Shown here one piece after another: positions 1 to 59,628 of a DNA stretch of 64,000 nt. Source of the DNA: Bedellia somnulentella (lineage: Eukaryota > Arthropoda > Insecta > Lepidoptera > Bedelliidae); the NCBI GenBank assembly GCA_963576735.1, contig OY755179.1, positions 4,154,001-4,218,000 of the forward strand. The letters run 5' to 3'. The notes below the pieces were generated by a model. It ran no database searches, was not told where the DNA came from, and saw nothing but the letters and a program-made list of their open reading frames with translations. Each line of letters opens with the position of its first letter. The stretch's first letter is position 1. Both the position numbers and the translations under genes were made by a program.

Positions 1-100
1 CGATGTCAACTGTCAGTGGATGCGGTAGTGCAGCGCGTGAACTTTATATTAAAGATGGCTGCTTCGATGGCGTGGATAAGCGACGAGACATTAAAATTTA

Positions 101-348
101 CATACATACATACATATACTCACGGCTATACATCCCTTGAAGGGGTAGACAGAGCTAGGGAATTAAAAATTCCTCAGCCACTTTTGGAATTTTCGTGGGG
201 AAAAGATGGTGAAATAAAAGTTGTTGTTGATGGATCTCCAACCGCATCGCCCGACAATCGCTTTAAAGCTCCAATACCGTTAGTTGCCTCTTACGTACAC
301 CCATCGGAAGAAATGGGGTAGTGCTATTATAAGCTGGCACTATACAGC
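101..348 (-). repeat. RTE-derived SINE, near complete
   Basis: Copy of the abundant ~250-bp element of this window (called RTE-SINE below). On the - strand it runs from the 5' motif GTGTAGTGTCGGC to the 3' motif GTGAGTATATGTATGTATG. An apparent 101-codon reading frame over it (16-321) is a repeat artefact, not a gene. Confidence 0.85.
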
Positions 349-866
349 TATTAAAACAACATTAAAATTTATTGAATGTTATCAAAGTGAACCTATTATT
401 AATAATAAGAACCCATCATTAATTATATTTTTACATGTAAGAAATAATTAAATGATATTAGATAGACTGCCGCGGCTGCGACCGTTTCCACGTCCATCTT
501 TGTTGAAACGCCAATGCAGACTGAGCACCTCACCAATGTGTAAATGCTTCACAAATTAAACGGCCAGACACTGGCCCAATGTTGGCCCAATGATTGGCCC
601 AATGTGTACTGCTAGCTTAAGAGACTTGTTTGTTATCTCCTGGTGGTCTATGAAAAATGAAACGCAATAATCTGATAAAGAAATAGTGTAATAGGTACTG
701 CGTTAAACTATTATTTAGTATAAGGTAAGCAAAGTAAGAAGTTCAAAATTAACCTAATATTTATTTTAATTTAGCAATTTAATCAACTGAAAAGAAACAT
801 GATAATGATTTCTCACTGTTAATTCTTGTATCGTTAGAATCAACTATAGATTTCTGGTAATACTTC
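349..866. other. Non-coding, 3' flank of the DIRS element
   Basis: No gene is seen. It holds three tandem copies of an 11-12 bp unit with core TGGCCCAATG at 572-605. The 13-base word GAAACGCAATAAT at 659-671 recurs in direct orientation at 5137-5149 on the far side of the DIRS ORFs, so it may be a terminal repeat of that element. Confidence 0.5.
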
Positions 867-1892
867 CTAAAGGTCCCTTCGTGCTGCTATATCGTTAATA
901 GGATATTTTTCTAACCAATTCAATGAAGCAACGGCAGACCTTAAGCTACCTGGTGAGGTCTGCACACCTGCTTCACTGAGTTGTCTCTTTACCCATCCCC
1001 CGATAACAGTAGGTGACGCAGCTTTAACAACATTTCCCCTGACTGAAATAAATAGATTTACTATAGATCCCCTAATGCATTGAGTGCATTGTTTTAGAGT
1101 CCTTAACCAAAATACAGGATCTATAATTACATCGTCTGCCTTTAACAAAGTCCAACTTGATTGCCGATGTGAAACACTATCAGTTTTTGAACCGAACAAT
1201 GGATGAAGGATAATAGAGTCACCCCTATCAATAAAATGATCAGAATCACAACATAAAAGGGATAAATCGTGGACTCTACGACCCGAGGTTAAAAGTAGAA
1301 TTGATGCTGTTCTTGAAGATACCTCAAATATATTATTTATGTCTGGAAAGTTATTCTTTAAATGTCTTATGAAAACTCTAGCATCCCAGATTGGCGCTTT
1401 CGGTGCGACGGGTTTTGCTAACGAGATTGCTCTTAAAATATGTTTTACTAAATGGTTTGACGTGATGCTAATTTCTGACAGTGTTTCACATACTGAAGCA
1501 ATGACTGATTTATGTACAAGAATCGTACGATAGGCTAGCCCTTCAGTGACATGTAGATATGCTAAGTATCTTGCCACATCGTTAGGTTGTGGTAACTGTG
1601 AATTAATACTATTTGTATGACACCACCTCGACCATCTCTCCCAGATAGGAGCATAGGTTGTTCGAGTTGAAGGTCTCCAACACGATGCTAAGAGCTGTTT
1701 TTCTTCAGATGACCAGGAACTAGTTAGGAAATCCCACCCGAAATGAGCCAGGCTTCGAACTTCAGGTGACTGATTTGTGGGGGAGCCCGCTTCGTTTTCG
1801 TGTCTATTAGGTTGAGTTCGAGATTCGGTATCTTGAGAGATGTCGTCAGTGGTCTGTTTTTCAGATCCGGCAGCCAAAAGGGTTTTGTCCAT
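867..1892 (-). pseudogene. DIRS tyrosine recombinase, truncated C terminus
   Basis: The tyrosine recombinase would cut and rejoin DNA to integrate the circular element. The frame opens further upstream; I start it at the ATG at 1892 (341 residues) because the upstream part overlaps RT in another frame. A SAM-like N-terminal region (TTYAPIWERWSRWC) is followed by the first catalytic Arg in TSGRRVHDL and the second in SLRSAVASL. The chain ends at a TAG just after NDIAARRDL. In the family the catalytic Tyr lies about ten residues beyond this point, and the same frame past the TAG does contain a Tyr at about the right spacing. I infer a nonsense mutation that removes the nucleophile, though a natural shorter end is not excluded. 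Confidence 0.75.
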
Positions 1893-1993
1893 TTTGGGGC
1901 TATTATTATGTAACGACCCCCGGACGTGTTGAGATGGCTTAAAACCCGAGGAAGAAGGCTGGGTGGTGGAAATATCCAAGCCAGGTCGAATGT

Positions 1994-3814
1994 CTAGGAT
2001 CTGCTGAACGCGTCGTGAAAGTAAGCTTTCGAGTCTGCCAAGTCTAGCGAGACATAGTTTGGAACTACGTGCGCTGTTTTCGAGGCAAATAAGTCCACGT
2101 CTGGGTAACCCCATCGTAGAAAGATTTCCGATGTTGCCTCGCTTTGTAGATGCCACTCGGAGCCCTCTCGATTCCTTGATAGTTGATCTGCCTCGTTGTT
2201 GTAGATCCCTGGAAGGTAATGCGGGATGATTGTTATGTCGAGGCGATCCGCCAGAGTCAACAACGTCTTGGTCAGCTCGTTGAGGTGGCGCGACTTGGTC
2301 CCTCCTTCCTTTTTTATGTAGGCCACCACAGTCTTGTTGTCGCTCTGCAGAATGACATTTGAGTGTGCCAAAGTACTTCCTTCGCTGGAGACTGCTGCTA
2401 TTACTGCGTAGAGCTCTTTTCGATTGCAGTGCCAATTCTGTTGTTTCAGATCCCAGACGCCGTGAATTCTCCTGTTGTTTACCACAGCTCCCCATCGGAC
2501 ATCGGATGCATCCGTGATGACATAGTTGGTTGTGCGCATCTTCGGATGAATTCGACTTCGCTGATCGACATTTTCTACCCACCACAGAAGCTCTTCTTGA
2601 ACATCGTCTGGAAACGGATGTGTCTTTTTCGGAGCTTTCCTTAGTATCGAGCAGTGTCGCTGCATCGCTCGGCAATGCAATCTTCCCCGAGGGGTGATGA
2701 AGGTCGCAAAGTTGAGAATCCCTAAGAGGCGTTGCGCCTGCTTGAGGGTCCAACTGCCAGCAATGATGCGAGTCGATAGGTTTTGGTGAATCTTCACGAT
2801 TTTGTCGGACGGTAACGCCTTGTAACCTGTTTGAGTGTTCCAGTTTATCCCTAAATACTCTATATTCTGGGTTGGAATAGTCATCGATTTCTCTAAGTTT
2901 ATAAACCAGCCCAGTTTCGTAAGAAAGTTTTGGGCTTGATGTACCTGTTGCAATAGAACCCCCTTGTCTTGGTGGACCAGAATGTAATCGTCGAGAAAAA
3001 CTGCTATGCGTAAGCCTGCTTGTCGTAACACTTCTGCGGTCCAATTGGTCACTGAGGCAAAAATACGAGGAGCCACTGAGAGGCCGAAAGGCAGACAAGT
3101 CATTTGCATCAGCTTGTTGTCGTAGCTGATCCTGAGAAAGCACCTGTGCTCCTCTTTTATTGCCAAATGATAGTAGGCTTGGCTGAGATCTATCTTCACC
3201 ATCCAATCTCCCGGTTGTAGGAAGTGCGGGACCCGATGGTGGTGGAACAAACGGAATGGTTTGGGTTCCAAAAACTGATTCAAGGCTTTTAGGTTGAATA
3301 TCAGCCTGTGTTTGCCGTTGTCCTTGGGTCTTAAGAACATTGGTGAAATGAAGGAAGGGGTGCGTGGTGCTGGTTCTATAACATGGCAACTCAAAAGTGT
3401 TTGAATCTCGCAAGAGAGTTGAGGAGTTGTCGGAGTTTGAAACTGTGCCATTACCTCCATTGTCGGGAATACGAGAGGGGGCTTCTTGGTGAATGGTATT
3501 CGAATTCTCGAAATTAATTTTAGTATGGTCTGCGGCGGATGAAATTGAATCCAAATGTCGTGATACCGCCTTAGACAGCCCCCCGAAAAATTTATATAGT
3601 CATTTTTTATCAGATTTGTTTGACACTCTTTTTGCGCCCCTCCCCCCGTTTTTCTTACCTCTAAAATGTTGTGGCTCACGTCTCGAGCTTGCATCATATT
3701 TATGGGAAGATTTACTCGCGGGGGCACGAAAGGAAGAAGTCGGTATTGGAGACAGAATGCGTTTAGAACTCGCGGGATTCTGAGAGGGATCTGGACGTTT
3801 TCCGAGTTTTTCAA
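1994..3814 (-). pseudogene. DIRS reverse transcriptase-RNase H, stop near the C terminus
   Basis: 606 residues. Reverse transcriptase palm motifs include IFNLKALNQF, the first catalytic Asp in MVKIDLSQAYYHLAI, LPFGLSVAPRIF and the FLDD box (equivalent of YxDD). RNase H follows with acidic residues in VITDASDVRWG, NRKELYAVIAA, LQSDNKTVVAYI and NNEADQLSRN. The DIRS/Pao-style tail WGYPDVDLFASKTA comes next. The frame ends at TAG (1994-1996) after AFSRS, yet the same frame remains open and family-like beyond it, so a Trp-to-stop change (TGG to TAG) is likely. Its 5' end overlaps the gag-like ORF by about 215 nt. Confidence 0.85.
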
Positions 3815-4796
3815 CTCCCCCTATTTTTTGAACATAATCTGATAAACATTTTGGGTTGAATAGATATTCAGATGATGGAGGAATGTTTGCTATATCTTGT
3901 TTTAAAAATTTTCCATTTACGTTTTTTAAGATATAATCACGTCGCGATTGCAGTACTTCCGCTCTCTTCCCACATATTATTTGGAGAATGTCATGCGATA
4001 CATTCTTGTAACTGGAATCTTTACCAAAGAGACTGTTGAGTTTTTCGTAAAGTCCATTTGGGGTAAGTTGGTCCCCGATTCCCGAAGACCAGTCAATAAG
4101 GCTCTGGAGCGCTAGATTAACTGACTCATTCTGGGCTAAAAACGCATTTGATAGAGCAGCTAGGCTGCGTTCTATTTTATACCAGCTTGAAGAAGTAGTG
4201 GGCCCTTCGAAGCGCCGCAGTTCTCCATTTACTCTTAAATCGGTAAAAGCTGGAAAGGCTACGTATTTCTTTTGGACGTCAGAATATCGTACACTACCCC
4301 AATCTGGTTTATCAAATCTTTGCATTTCACTTATTTTTAGTACACGTTGTGGATTGGCTGGTGGCACAGCTGGTTCTTTAACAGAAACCTCCAACTCAGC
4401 AATATCTTTAAAACCTTGTTCTGTCACTGTTGGTGGTCGTAGGAAATCACTAATAGTCGAAGTGCTAGGGATCAATGGAGCACCCGTGTTAAAAACCGCA
4501 GAGGTACCTGCAGCTGTCTGAGAATTTAAGTATTTTCCCTGACTCGTTTGTACACTACTGGCATAGCTGGCTTGTAAGAAATTGTTTATATGACTTACCA
4601 GCTGTTGTGAAAGTACCTCAAAACGTCTATCCAGGCTAGAGTCAGTGCTAGACAGACTTCTTCTTCGTCGTTTGTTAAGCGGTGACCCCTCACAGGAGCT
4701 TTCAGAGTCGCTGCTAGACGCTGAGCGCGAACCGCGCTTGCGCTGTCTGATAGGGGTAGAGTTTTCTACCGGATTTTCGTTTGTTTCACTATTCAT
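3600..4796 (-). CDS. DIRS gag-like ORF1
   Basis: Intact 398-residue ORF that is first in the element's transcription order. The N terminus is Ser/Arg-rich and basic (RQRKRGSRSASSSDSE, then NKRRRRSLSSTDSS), and the C terminus is also basic (SSRREPQHFRGKKNGGRG), consistent with a nucleic-acid-binding coat protein. No CCHC zinc knuckle is visible, which is common in DIRS gag proteins. The assignment rests on position and composition plus the RT and recombinase neighbours, not on a recognised domain. Confidence 0.65.
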   Translation of the reverse strand: MNSETNENPVENSTPIRQRKRGSRSASSSDSESSCEGSPLNKRRRRSLSSTDSSLDRRFEVLSQQLVSHINNFLQASYASSVQTSQGKYLNSQTAAGTSAVFNTGAPLIPSTSTISDFLRPPTVTEQGFKDIAELEVSVKEPAVPPANPQRVLKISEMQRFDKPDWGSVRYSDVQKKYVAFPAFTDLRVNGELRRFEGPTTSSSWYKIERSLAALSNAFLAQNESVNLALQSLIDWSSGIGDQLTPNGLYEKLNSLFGKDSSYKNVSHDILQIICGKRAEVLQSRRDYILKNVNGKFLKQDIANIPPSSEYLFNPKCLSDYVQKIGGVEKLGKRPDPSQNPASSKRILSPIPTSSFRAPASKSSHKYDASSRREPQHFRGKKNGGRGAKRVSNKSDKK

Positions 4797-5322
4797 TATA
4801 CCCGAACTAGCACACGCGCTTTATCGAATTATCGTACAAAAAGGGCGGTTTAAAAGCTATTGTAACTCGCACTTCACTTTACTTATAGCACCTAAGTTTA
4901 CGCGTAGTAACTTACTTAATCGGTAAGGTTATTAGAAAATACTTTTAAATCTAAAATGCACTGGCGGCGGGTGGTGACTTGCACTTTCAAATAATAAAAC
5001 AAACTACGTCGTAACCGCTTACCGAACGCCGCACTCGATATCGTAATTAAGTTTAACATATTTTGTCACTACTATGAATACTAAATTCAAAGAATTTTAC
5101 TTAAATTGCGACCAACTAATACTGCGTGGTCAAAAGGAAACGCAATAATGAAGAAAATCCTGAGTGAACTCTATGAAGAAAACGCGGTCATTCACTTCAA
5201 TCAGCTGATAACAGGTATCATAGAGTAAGAGGTAAGAAGATTCGTAGCGACCACAGAGCAACACAGTGTGTCAAAGGAAACGTACTCTCATATATTGGAC
5301 CTCGGACGGAACGGAACACATA
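4797..5322. other. Non-coding, 5' region of the DIRS element
   Basis: No gene seen. It contains the second copy of the 13-bp direct repeat (5137-5149) and runs into an A-rich tract and a foldback element. It probably holds the 5' untranslated and terminal region of the DIRS element. Confidence 0.4.
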
Positions 5323-5718
5323 ATATTGTAATTTTTAAAAAAAAAAAAAAATTAAAAATTGTCGTACCTAGTTCAAACTGAGAATGTATATAATGAGATT
5401 CTTTGCTTCAGTGAAAATAAGAAATAAAAAAAAACATTTGATCTATGCTTTTAGCTCTGTAAACAAAAATATAACTTCTTTCGGTATTTTCCGGTTGTAT
5501 TGATCGTCGTTGAAAAATAATATCATGAAAATAAACCGGTAAGCGAGCGATTGAACTGGAAAATACCGAAAGAGGTTATGTTTTTGTTTACACCATAGAT
5601 CAAATGTTTTTTTTTATTTCTTATTTTCACTGAAGCAAAGATTCTCATTCTATACATTCTCAGTTTGAACTAGGTACGACAATTTTTAATTATTATAATT
5701 TTTTGAAAATTACAATAT
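5323..5718. mobile_element. Foldback MITE, ~396 bp
   Basis: Two long inverted arms begin ATATTGTAAT and end ATTACAATAT. They match over about 185 bp each: TCGTACCTAGTTCAAACTGA near 5363 pairs with TCAGTTTGAACTAGGTACGA near 5662, and both arms carry the poly-A/T and the CTTTCGGTATTTTCC segment. The ~50-bp centre is unique. The left arm has an 11-nt insertion relative to the right. No ORF is present, so this is a non-autonomous DNA-transposon-like element. Confidence 0.8.
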
Positions 5719-6904
5719 CATAGATAGGCATTCCATGGGCAAAGTTGTTTAGTTTGATATCCTTTATCGATTTATAATATAAAAAGGGTATGTTATAAAA
5801 GCGAGGTCTAGGCCAATTAACTTCGAACCTACTTGGATAAGACGCTTTTGACGTTGTACTTGGATGATTGTAAACTTAACTTTACATTGGTACATCCAGA
5901 CATACCAAACAACAGTAAAAAAAAGAAACATTGATAAACATAAACTGACAGTACAAATGACAATGACATACAATTGACATAATAATAATTGTTGATTTGA
6001 GTTTCGATTTCTAAATAACTAAAATAATGCATTTATCAGAAATAACTCAATATGAGTTGTAAAATAAATTAATGACCTCACGGAATCTTACTTAATGATG
6101 CGTGATTTATTCATATTACTCCTTAATTTACAGAATTTGTAAGATACTTAGATATTTTAAGTAATCAGTAGACAGAAAGGAATTGTTGATTAGCTCTCAA
6201 AGTGCTCTGATTTTGGTGACAAATAGAACAATTATATATTGGAAATGACTCTCCTCGATGTAAGTATAAAATACATATTAAAAAAATTGTTTTAAAACTT
6301 GTTAGGTTAATTATTATTCCATGATTTCAAGCAGCACTTTGGTTAAAATGAGTGATAGATTTATGATACCTACACCTCACTGAAATCATGAGAAGCTTTT
6401 ATGAATTATGTTTAGTATGATCTTTTGCACTTGGAACTTGTAATATTAATTCCCATAGTATAGAAATGAATAATAACTTAACTATCCTCTTATGATTGCT
6501 GTCTACTCTGCTAACAGTTGATTAGCAGTGGAAATCAACCCTCTGCATACACAATCATTTTGCATTTTTTATATTGTAAGTCATATTTCAATTATATTTA
6601 ATAAAAGCCAAGATTTGGTTAAGTTTGAATTTGATTTCTTAAGTAGAGTTTTTGAATTGTAATGTGGACATGGGTCTATAAGGAGCAAGTACTTTCAAAC
6701 TTATAGTTACCTGGTTTGGTCAAGTAGCAAAAGTATGAATTTATTTAGTATTCCTGTATTATTATACTCAGGGCTTAAAATCCTTAAAAGGGTTACCCAT
6801 AGTTTCAAAATTAAGTCCGCATCTGGACAAAAAAAGCATGTTCCAATACCATAATGGGCAATAATATATTATTAACCTCATATATGAAATTAAAAGTAAG
6901 AAGT
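5719..6904. other. Non-coding AT-rich sequence
   Basis: No gene, RNA gene or recognisable repeat was found. It is probably intron or upstream sequence of the KAT7 gene. Small open frames on the - strand near 5764-6032 are AT-rich and have no domain. Confidence 0.4.
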
Positions 6905-7160
6905 GTGCCGTGTAGTGTCGGTTTAGAATAACACTACCCCATTTCTACCCGTGGATGATTGTAAGAGGCGACTAAGGGTATAGGGGCTTTTTTGGCAAGT
7001 GATTTTTGGGCTATGTGGTTGGAGACCCGTCACCAAAAACATTTATTATTACCATCTTCTCCCCAGTCAACTTCCAAACGTGGCTGAGGAATTTCTCATT
7101 CCAAAGCTCTGGCTACTCCATTAAGGGATTTATAGCCGTGAGTATATGTATGTATGTATG
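6905..7160 (+). repeat. RTE-SINE, complete
   Basis: Runs from TGCCGTGTAGTGTCGG to GTGAGTATATGTATGTATG, with all internal landmarks (GGGCGAT, GGAGACCCGTCACCA, GGCTGAGGAATTTCTCATT). Confidence 0.9.
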
Positions 7161-7178
7161 AAGTTAAAAACAACACAA

Positions 7179-7402
7179 AGGTGTAGGCTCAACTTGGAAT
7201 CTGGACTGCAAATTCTATTAACTGAGCTATCATAGCCATGTGGGTTTCCTCTCGATGTTTTCGCTCACTGTTAACAAGCATGAAAACATTAACCACACAT
7301 ACAACTTAAGAAAAGACAAATTGCTGTAGGCCAAACTCATGATTTGAACCCATGCTTGTCTACAGGAAAGGCAATGTTCCACCCATTGAGCTAATATGGT
7401 TG
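7179..7402 (-). repeat. tRNA-derived SINE (second family), possibly two heads
   Basis: Reading the - strand, an A-box-like TTAGCTCAATGGGTGGAAC and a B-box-like GGGTTCAAATCAT lie at the 7400 end. The body contains AAAACATCGAGAGGAAACCC, as in the fuller copy at 52061. A second tRNA-like stretch (ATGATAGCTCAGTTAATAGA) follows, which suggests a composite of two heads. Confidence 0.6.
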
Positions 7403-7752
7403 TTTATGATTCCATCTATTATTATTTTTCTGGGGGAATCCCTAACTATATGCTTAAAAACCTAGAATGCTATGTGCGTACTGATGTCAATATTGTCAAT
7501 TAGTCAGAGCCTCTGGATTGCTACTTATACCCCATATTTAAATTTAGAAATCTTTTCATAGATGCCCTTTTATTTATCAAGCTTTAGATGCTTGCCATTT
7601 TCACATCCATAACTTTAAGATACATAATGTATATATATCACAATAATATTAGGACACTACACTAGATAACATTATCTCCTCAGCCTGACTATTTTTTGGA
7701 ATGAATTACCAATGTTTTCACTTCATTTAAATTATTTTCCCGGATATTCCAG
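7403..7752 (+). other. Intron end before the first visible KAT7 exon
   Basis: Non-coding. A pyrimidine-rich tract ends in TTTTCCCGGATATTCCAG at 7752, taken as the 3' splice site. The exon frame is open only back to 7705 and has no ATG, so the start codon is on an exon not identified here. Confidence 0.5.
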
Positions 7753-57612
<49,860 letters not shown>

Positions 57613-57754
57613 TACGATGGCGGTCCATCTCAATTTGTTTTTGGTTTAGGGCCATAACGTATCATAAATTGATAAATGTCGACGGCATGCACAAATGATT
57701 GTCGCGTTCCCCGCAGTAATAACGTTGATATGTTCTGAATCAAGCTTTTTGGTC

Positions 57755-57915
57755 GTGTTTGTCATATGTTGATGCCGCGCTGCGTGGAGCCATCCTGCCT
57801 GCGCTGGACGCCCCCTGCGCCGCCGCCGCCCCGCTGACGCAGCGAAACCATTTTACATTCTTATAAAAGTCTAAGGCGGTCCATCCCATTTTGTTATGTG
57901 TCTAGGGTCATATGG
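57755..57915 (+). pseudogene. KAT7 terminal exon, copy B (3' half only)
   Basis: RCVEPSCLRWTPPAPPPPR then TGA. The 5' half (DVLE.VSRRA) and acceptor are absent. The GGCGGTCCATC sequence beyond the stop recurs after copy A (57617), so coding end and 3' flank were copied together. Confidence 0.85.
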
Positions 57916-57984
57916 TCATATTGAACTTAATACTCAAGCTGAATATAGCATACATAAGAATCTTCATTACTCTCTCCTAACACA

Positions 57985-58034
57985 AAAAACTCATACAGGA
58001 CGTGTTAGAAGAAGTGTCCCGCCGCGCACTACGC
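57985..58034 (+). pseudogene. KAT7 terminal exon, copy C (5' half, cut by gap)
   Basis: Acceptor AACTCATACAG then GACGTGTTAGAAGAAGTGTC, encoding DVLEEVSRRALR, before the sequence turns to N. It could be the functional terminal exon; labelled pseudogene only because it is incomplete here. Confidence 0.6.
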
Positions 58035-58234
58035 NNNNNNNNNNNNNNNNNNNNNNNNNNNNNNNNNNNNNNNNNNNNNNNNNNNNNNNNNNNNNNNNNN
58101 NNNNNNNNNNNNNNNNNNNNNNNNNNNNNNNNNNNNNNNNNNNNNNNNNNNNNNNNNNNNNNNNNNNNNNNNNNNNNNNNNNNNNNNNNNNNNNNNNNNN
58201 NNNNNNNNNNNNNNNNNNNNNNNNNNNNNNNNNN
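58035..58234. other. Assembly gap, 200 N
   Basis: Exactly 200 unspecified bases, a conventional gap length, lying inside the tandem copies of the terminal exon. Confidence 0.99.
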
Positions 58235-58275
58235 AAAGGACCACCAGAATAAATACTTGCTTTTGAACTGCCCGA

Positions 58276-58332
58276 TCTTGACAAATCTTTCTTGCTTCCC
58301 TCACATTCATATTCTTCCCATACATATTTTGT
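58276..58332 (-). mobile_element. RTE LINE 3' scrap
   Basis: CGATCTTGACAAATCTTTCTTGC, CACATTCATATTCTTCCCATAC follows the reversed RTE C terminus. Confidence 0.5.
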
Positions 58333-58414
58333 TATACGTTACGCAAATTATTTTGTACGATATACTCTGCTGACACTAAACATCAATATATAAAGTTGTA
58401 TTTTCTTTTTTCAG

Positions 58415-58690
58415 AAATCGTCGAGTATAAAGTGGGTGTGTTTTATAAGTGTAACAACTTATGCGCGCGCGCAATTTTCAATATTGTGCAAGACTCTAAT
58501 GTGAATAGAACTTTTAAGTAGCTAAGTACTTACTTAATGTTAAGATTTTATACATTTCAAAATTATTATGTATTGTGACATTGAACCGATGATTATGCAT
58601 AATTTTATTAATATTTTAAATTAGTGATAAATCTTTTGTTTAATTATATATTTATTTCTATATTAACGACTTAAAATAAGCAATAAATTA
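58415..58690 (+). other. Possible alternative 3' exon or UTR of KAT7
   Basis: A strong acceptor (TTTTCTTTTTTCAG) precedes AAATCGTCGAGTATAAAGTG, and an AATAAA lies at 58682-58687. The short frame SSSIKWV faintly recalls the SCLKW end but may be chance. Confidence 0.25.
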
Positions 58691-59261
58691 AGTAGCCAAT
58701 TGTAAATTTTAGATAGTGTCAATTACTAGTTTTAAGTATTTTATTAATAGCTAATTAATATAATGTTAAATGAAATAATGTCATTGAATATTGGCGAATT
58801 GTTACCTCACATCACACTTATGAAGAATAACTGCAATTGTTGAAAATGTATAAATGTAGGTTTTAATGTAATGACGTATTTTAGTTCTCATAAAATCTTT
58901 CAATCAGCATATCTCCAAATTAAGGAATTATTTAGTACGAGCTAGTGCTATATTTTCATGATTTTCAGACAATGGTTCTTATTATAAATTGATATTACTA
59001 AATTTGAAACTAAGAAGTATCCAAATTTAACCCAAAAACACATAAATAATTTTGAATTTAACGCGAGCAAGAGTTTATCTTCCCTTTTAAGTCATAGGAT
59101 ACCTCAGCCTTGAAGGTACTTTTAGGTAAAACAATTTGCTCCTTGCGTCTTTATCTTTATTATAAAATGTATTTTTTTACTTAACCTCACTAAAGTCGGA
59201 TATTACCAGAACTAATTCAAAAATTCCTTTATTTATTTAGTCATCTTTTTATCGACGATAC
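58691..59261. other. AT-rich non-coding sequence
   Basis: Nothing recognised. Confidence 0.4.
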
Positions 59262-59335
59262 GATACGTGGTCGAGTGGATAGGTGACTTCTCGGTCCAGA
59301 GGTTGCTGGTTCGATCCCCGCTGAGAGCAACATTT
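59262..59335 (+). repeat. tRNA-like SINE head
   Basis: A-box-like CGTGGTCGAGTGGATAGGTG and a consensus B box GGTTCGATCCC. The acceptor ends do not pair, so not called as a tRNA gene. Confidence 0.5.
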
Positions 59336-59382
59336 ATGTGATGAGCATAAATGATCCTTTCTCAGTCTTTGATGTTATTTAT

Positions 59383-59628
59383 ACATACATACATATACTC
59401 ACGGCTATATTTCCCTAGAAAGGGTAACCAGAGCTAAGGAATTATAAATTCCTCAGCCACTTTTGGAAGTTGAGTGGGAAAAAGATGGTAAAAATAAAGG
59501 TTTTTGGTGATGGGTCTCCAACCGCATCGCCCAAAAATCCAATAAAAATCCCCAATACCCTTAGTCGCCTCTTACGACACCCGTGGGTAGAAAGGGGTAG
59601 CGACATTCTAAGCCGGCACTACACGGCA
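59383..59628 (-). repeat. RTE-SINE, complete
   Basis: CATACATACATATACTCACGG to AAGCCGGCACTACACGGC; nearly the same sub-type as 11957-12207. Confidence 0.9.

Larger units (their letters stand above)
420..5320 (-). mobile_element. DIRS-type tyrosine recombinase retrotransposon
   Basis: Three overlapping ORFs lie in the order gag-like, RT/RNase H, tyrosine recombinase on the - strand. This order and the recombinase are diagnostic of the DIRS order of retroelements, which integrate by recombination instead of using a DDE integrase. The outer limits are estimates. A 13-bp direct repeat (659-671 and 5137-5149) brackets the ORFs, which fits split direct repeats of PAT-like members better than the inverted repeats of classic DIRS1, but no full terminal structure was resolved. 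Internal stops make this copy probably inactive. It lies upstream of the first visible KAT7 exon. Confidence 0.8.

Noticed and set aside
16..321. 101-residue + strand frame at the window start
   Set aside because: It reads through an RTE-SINE; the same peptide appears at every similar copy (9063, 45367).
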